A stretch of DNA of 64,000 nucleotides from Epiperipatus broadwayi (lineage: Eukaryota; Onychophora; Udeonychophora; Euonychophora; Peripatidae), in the NCBI GenBank assembly GCA_028023455.1, contig JAQFVV010000205.1:1655353-1719352 (forward strand), read 5' to 3'. The position numbers and the translations under genes are program-made. Under the pieces are notes generated by a model. It had not been told where the DNA came from, searched no databases, and worked only from the letters and a program-made list of their open reading frames with translations. Below are positions 59,910 through 64,000 of this stretch, one piece after another (the stretch's first letter is position 1; the number at the start of each line of letters is the position of its first letter).

Positions 59910-60670
59910 CAGTCATCCAAAAAGTGGATAGAATTAGTCTCTACTTTGTGTAACAGTAGTGAAATAGAGAAAGTGTGAGAGATAATTGAATAATTATCAA
60001 GATATGGATATGGGATTGGAGATTCAGATACTTGATACCTCTAATTCATCTGTCAAGGGCAAATTGTTCACAAAGTGCATGTTTAGGGAGGAAGGATAGA
60101 TTGAGTTATTGTTCCAAAGTGAATGATAGGAAGAGAGGGTGATCTGAGTTTTGTGTTGGTGATTGGTTGAGTTGATATGAGGGATTCACTGATTAAAAAA
60201 CTCGACCATAATACATATCTGTCTGTGTAAGAAGTTCCATGATATGATTATAAAGTATCCATCTATCATGATCTGGACTTTTAATGTGAACATGAACTCC
60301 ACCATTTCACAGTCATTAAATTTAATTGGATAGAAACCATCATAAAAGTTAGTCCCTACCTTGGCTGAAAATAGTGTATTGAAGAATGCATTAGAATGGA
60401 GTAGTAATGGTGAAATAGTGTGTTGTCAATGTGGATGCCGAAAACCAGGTGTTAGGTATCTCTTGTTCATTGGATGAGGCAAGATTGTTTCTAAAAGGTG
60501 TGCATAGTGAGAGAGACTAGTCTGAGTTCCTGCACTGATGATTCTGATATAGTAAAATTGAAGTGATGGATGCATTGATAAAAACAAAAAAACTCAAACG
60601 TAATACAAATCTGTTTAAAAGATTCAATATGCTGTCGAAGAATGCCCATTTATCGTGATCTGGACATGAA
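59910..60670. repeat. old tandem duplication, about 385-bp unit, two copies
   Basis: Copy 1 (59910-60295) and copy 2 (60308-60670) share, in order, TCACAGTCAT, GTCTCTACTTTG/GTCCCTACCTTG, GAGATAATTG or diverged forms, GTGCATGTTTAGGGAGG/GTGCATAGTGAGAGAG, GATTAAAAAACTCGACCATA/AAAAAACTCAAACGTAATAC, and ATCATGATCTGGAC/ATCGTGATCTGGAC. Strongly diverged. Confidence 0.5.
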
Positions 60671-61531
60671 AATTTTTTAAACAGCAGGTCACTTTTAAGT
60701 AAACTTAGTTTTTTTTAAAGAGTCACTCCATAATCATATGATTATTGATGCATAAATAGGTATTTAACTATTCTTAGCCAGAAGATAAGTCAAGGAAAGA
60801 TTGTCATAATTATCACCAATTGGCATGTTGAACCATACTGTCTTCTTCATTATTTCTATGTAGAGAGATGCAGTAAAGGCCTTTGCTTTGCAGTCAACCA
60901 TTTATAAATGCATTTATCTTCCAAATTCTTATCTTCGTGTACATATGTATATAACATTGTAGAGCAATCTGTAATCATGGAATTGCTAAATGGATTAAAC
61001 GAAAATTCTTTGTTTCATATATTACACTTAAAATGATCTGCATTTTAAAAAGCAATATCTCTCATATCTTTATCTTACTCGAGAACCATCTATTACAAGA
61101 TTGGGAAATCAGTGGATACCGAATTTGTAGACTTACAAGTTTGTGATTAAGGCAAAAGCATTTAGTTTAGGCATGGGAATATATAGCATTATATTATCTA
61201 GTGCCTGTCGATTAATCAAGTTTGCTGTAAAGGTGGAGGCAATTGCATTTTTAAAAGCCTTTGTGCATGTTAGGACTGAATTAGTTAACCTGCAGAGATG
61301 AAAGTATTCTGAGACGATAATAAAATATGAGTTTATTTTAATTTGCAAATTCTTAAGGGTTGTGCAAATCTAATGATGGTTACAGTACATTTAAAATTGC
61401 AGGTTCTTCATCAGGGAAGTAAATGATCTAGCTACACAATCAGTATGGATAGCTGTAGAATTAAAAAAAATAAATACATAATCAATTGGTTTGTTGCTTA
61501 GGATTTCAGTTGAAAATTTAAATTGTCATTG

Positions 61532-61610
61532 AACACCAGAAATGACCAAATCGAGCTGAGATCTAAGGACCTTGAGCTCTAATGTCCACCATCTCCCACT
61601 TTGATGATCA
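61532..61610 (-). repeat. tRNA-like SINE fragment, family A, minus strand
   Basis: On the minus strand it shares AAGGTCCTTAGAT and TTGGTCATTTCTGGTGTT with the other family A copies; the head is diverged. Confidence 0.45.
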
Positions 61611-62306
61611 CAAGGTAGAACGCAGATATAATTTCCCAACTTACATTACACATATTCAAACATGCTTACATAATAGTGGACAAAACTCTGCAATCTGTTG
61701 GTATATCTAAATGCATTTTAAAAACAAACCAAGCCCTGCTTTTGCGACCAAAACTATACTGATGATCTGATTATTAAAAAATTGTTTATGCACTTTTAAA
61801 ATGTTCACCATTGTGTTCAAATACCATTTAAATCTCTATTCACTTTTTATATAACATGGAAGTATTTTTAAATCACATTATAATAATAGTTCATTATTTG
61901 TATGTAAATTATTATGTTCATTAAATCAAATAGCTGCTTCAGTACAATGATTTAGAAAGGGAATACATTTACAAAGGTAACTTCGTTGTCTTCATGGGTC
62001 TGGGCATCAAGTGCAGTTGTACAGTTTTGTCAGGTGAAAACTTTGGTGATAAAGAAAATACTGAAAATTCCATATGTTAAAAATAGAATTAGATTACCTT
62101 TTGATTCAAAGTATATTCTTAAACAGATTAAACTAAGGTTGAATAGTTAGAAGAAGAATACCAAGAGATAGAGGAATTAAAAAGAGAAAATAGATTGAAT
62201 TAAAAATAGAAGAGGGTAAAACATTTTAATTGCAAAATCATGGTCACAGAAATGAATTATTAATTAAATAAAAAAAAAATTCCAGCAAAGTATTAGTAAA
62301 TAAATA

Positions 62307-62690
62307 GGGTAACACATCTTGAATTAGATGTAACTAAGTTTGAAGAGATGTTATACTACATGGAAAATTGTCTAATCATAGATGTATAAATACATTTCAA
62401 GGATAAATTTTCATCATCATGATCATCTGGAGCACTCCTACAAATCATGAACATATAATGGCTGCTCCCTTATATTATTACTGCAATGGCGACTGAGTTG
62501 GTCTTAAATGTGAATATTCAGTGCTGTGATCACGTATTATAAATTAGCTTTTTTCAATATGACTATATAGTAATCAAGACAAAACAGATTCATATTTAAA
62601 ATCTTAATTAAGAAGTCTTTAATCAAAATATGTAATGGACAAGGTTAATACATCTTGAATTAGACATACATAAATATGAAGAGATGTCCA
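62307..62690. repeat. pair of about 45-bp direct repeats
   Basis: CACATCTTGAATTAGATG...TTTGAAGAGATGT near 62310-62352 recurs as TACATCTTGAATTAGACA...TATGAAGAGATGT near 62648-62690. The sequence between contains a GTCATCATGATCATC-like stretch and nothing else recognisable. Confidence 0.4.
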
Positions 62691-63140
62691 CTCCAATTGT
62701 CATGCATAATACACTTTTTACTGTTATTACCATATTGCATGAAAAAATTGACAAGTTGCCCTGCATTTGACATGCATTTTAGGAATCATTTCCTTTGTCA
62801 ATTGCATCAGTATTTTGCTACCAATCCCTATTATATATTCATGCTTTAATACTAAATTGGTCACCATTAAGTCAGGCAGCTGCTGTATTTTCATGATTAT
62901 TGGCAATGCTCCAAGACAGGTGATGAATGCTGAGCACAGTGAAAAAGATATAATTCCAAGATGATTGAAGCTGTAATCTCTTGACATTTATTTATTGCTA
63001 ATTCAAAATGTGAAAAACTATTTATTAATAAACATAATGGATGCATTTTCAAGATGAGAAGAATATAATATTTATAATAGAAATATAAACTTTCTATGGA
63101 GATTGTTAAATGTAATATAGGTTGAACAACAATGAAAGAC

Positions 63141-63641
63141 AATAGCAAATTTCTCCTTACAAAAGTGCCACCTGGTGCAAACTACTGTAATCAATTGATG
63201 CTAAAAAGTTGTGCATCAAAATCCCTATCCAATGCTTTCTTATACAATATTCCCAGACTAGATTCTAGCTTGTGGCTTTCATCAGTGAAGAGCCTTGGAT
63301 CTTGAAGCATTGAATCTCAATCTTCGTATATTTACAGCACCCACCTTTTACCATTTTGGTTAACTATAAAACTATTAATCTAAAATAAAGCCACAATAAT
63401 GTTTTCAATCAAATCTAACTTGCTTATGTAGTTATGCAGATCTGAATCCAGTTCAGTATCTATAGATTTTGGTGTCTTTGGTTTTTTAATAACCAAAGTC
63501 ACTATTAGTCTTTGACTAAATTGGTATTAAACTATAAAAATATCACATGACCACCTTTTTCTTATTCTTATCTTCCAGCATCTATTGATTACTATAGTTT
63601 GCACTAGGTGGCACTATTATGTGGATAAATTTGCTATTGTT
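63141..63641. mobile_element. foldback element related to the one at 53.8 kb
   Basis: CAATAGCAAATTTCTCCTTA at 63141 mirrors GTGGATAAATTTGCTATTG ending at 63641; GTGCCACCTGGTGCAAACTA mirrors TAGTTTGCACTAGGTGGCAC. The middle shares AAGTTGTGCATCAAAAT, TAGCTTGTGGCTTTCATCAG and TTCAGTATCTATAGATTTTG with the 53.8-kb left arm. A second palindrome (ATATCACATGACCACC and GGTGATCATGTGATGT) overlaps its right end, to about 63700. Confidence 0.65.
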
Positions 63642-64000
63642 TTAACAATTTGCACAAACATGAAACAAGGTGATCATGTGATGTTTTTATGGTTTAATAA
63701 CAATAAAGGAAAAGATTGTAAAAGATTTAACCAAATTGAAAAACGTAAAAATAAAGATGGCAATAAAATTCTGGTGGAATTATTAAACAGCGTAAAGGTT
63801 TTGAGAAAATTTGTTAATGTTTGAAACTTAAATTTTTTTTTAATCAATTCTGCGATCAGATTTCCTTTGAATGGTTATTTATCATTATTATTTAGCTTAT
63901 GGATTTTTTTTTGTCAACTATTCACAAAATATTATGAAGGAAACTGCAGAAATTCACCAATGACTTTATTAAAATCTTCAGTAGCCATAGATTTGGTTGA

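Larger units (their letters stand above)
60671..63140. other. AT-rich stretch with an unexplained open region
   Basis: At 62727-62987 a minus-strand frame of 86 codons has a protein-like mix (SFSLCSAFITCLGALPIIMK, then LMVTNLVLKHEYIIGIGSK) without a known motif; the plus strand is open over the same bases. Otherwise only the SINE at 61532 and the short direct repeats at 62307. Confidence 0.3.

Overview
The window is AT-rich DNA from an animal nuclear genome, almost certainly an invertebrate. The signs are a spliced protein-coding exon with clear GT/AG boundaries, no bacterial-style gene packing, several LINE, hAT and SINE families, and many foldback elements and minisatellites. I cannot name the species from sequence alone; an AT-rich, repeat-rich invertebrate such as a chelicerate or mollusc would fit.

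One host gene is supported. At 33016-34150 (+) lies an exon holding the start codon and first 371 codons of GAPVD1 (GAPex-5/RME-6), a RasGAP plus VPS9 endocytic regulator of Rab5. The splice acceptor lies in the 5'UTR and the donor is in phase 0. No later GAPVD1 exon could be recognised, so most of the window is probably intron or 5' flank of this gene. A 40-nt sequence with strong splice signals at 36429-36468 is a possible microexon.

Layout. 0.25-0.7 kb: palindromic element with a 12-bp target-site duplication. 0.7-1.5 kb: 5' fragment of an RTE-like LINE. 1.8-2.24 kb: 5S-rRNA/tRNA composite SINE on the minus strand. 3.4-7.65 kb: decayed hAT transposon with transposase on the minus strand and a nested SINE. 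9.1-9.65 kb: LINE 3' fragment. 9.76-10.38 kb: 84-bp tandem array. 10.8-13.7 kb: short-period minisatellite split by a 2.1-kb element with about 60-bp terminal inverted repeats. 14.3-14.7 kb: fragment of a second LINE family. 15.2-15.7 kb: long foldback. 15.7-17.2 kb: LINE 5' fragment. 18.4-21.3 kb: nearly full-length LINE ORF with a frameshift, a stop and an internal deletion. 22-28.5 kb: three LINE 3' tails, a MITE, and a palindrome carrying a nested SINE. 29.6-31.6 kb: foldback and SINEs. 33.0-34.15 kb: GAPVD1 exon. 37.9-41.5 kb: hairpin elements with a recurring stem-loop motif. 43.9-48.5 kb: two 1.5-kb direct repeats. 49.4-53.4 kb: dispersed repeats. 53.8-54.6 and 63.1-63.6 kb: related foldbacks. 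59.9-60.7 kb: old tandem duplication.

Apart from GAPVD1, every coding remnant is transposon-derived and disabled, and most other ORFs are chance openings in AT-rich DNA. The most notable items are the 5S/tRNA chimera, foldback elements with long target-site duplications and a conserved hammerhead-like stem-loop, the split minisatellite, and an Arg-to-His difference at the presumed RasGAP finger.
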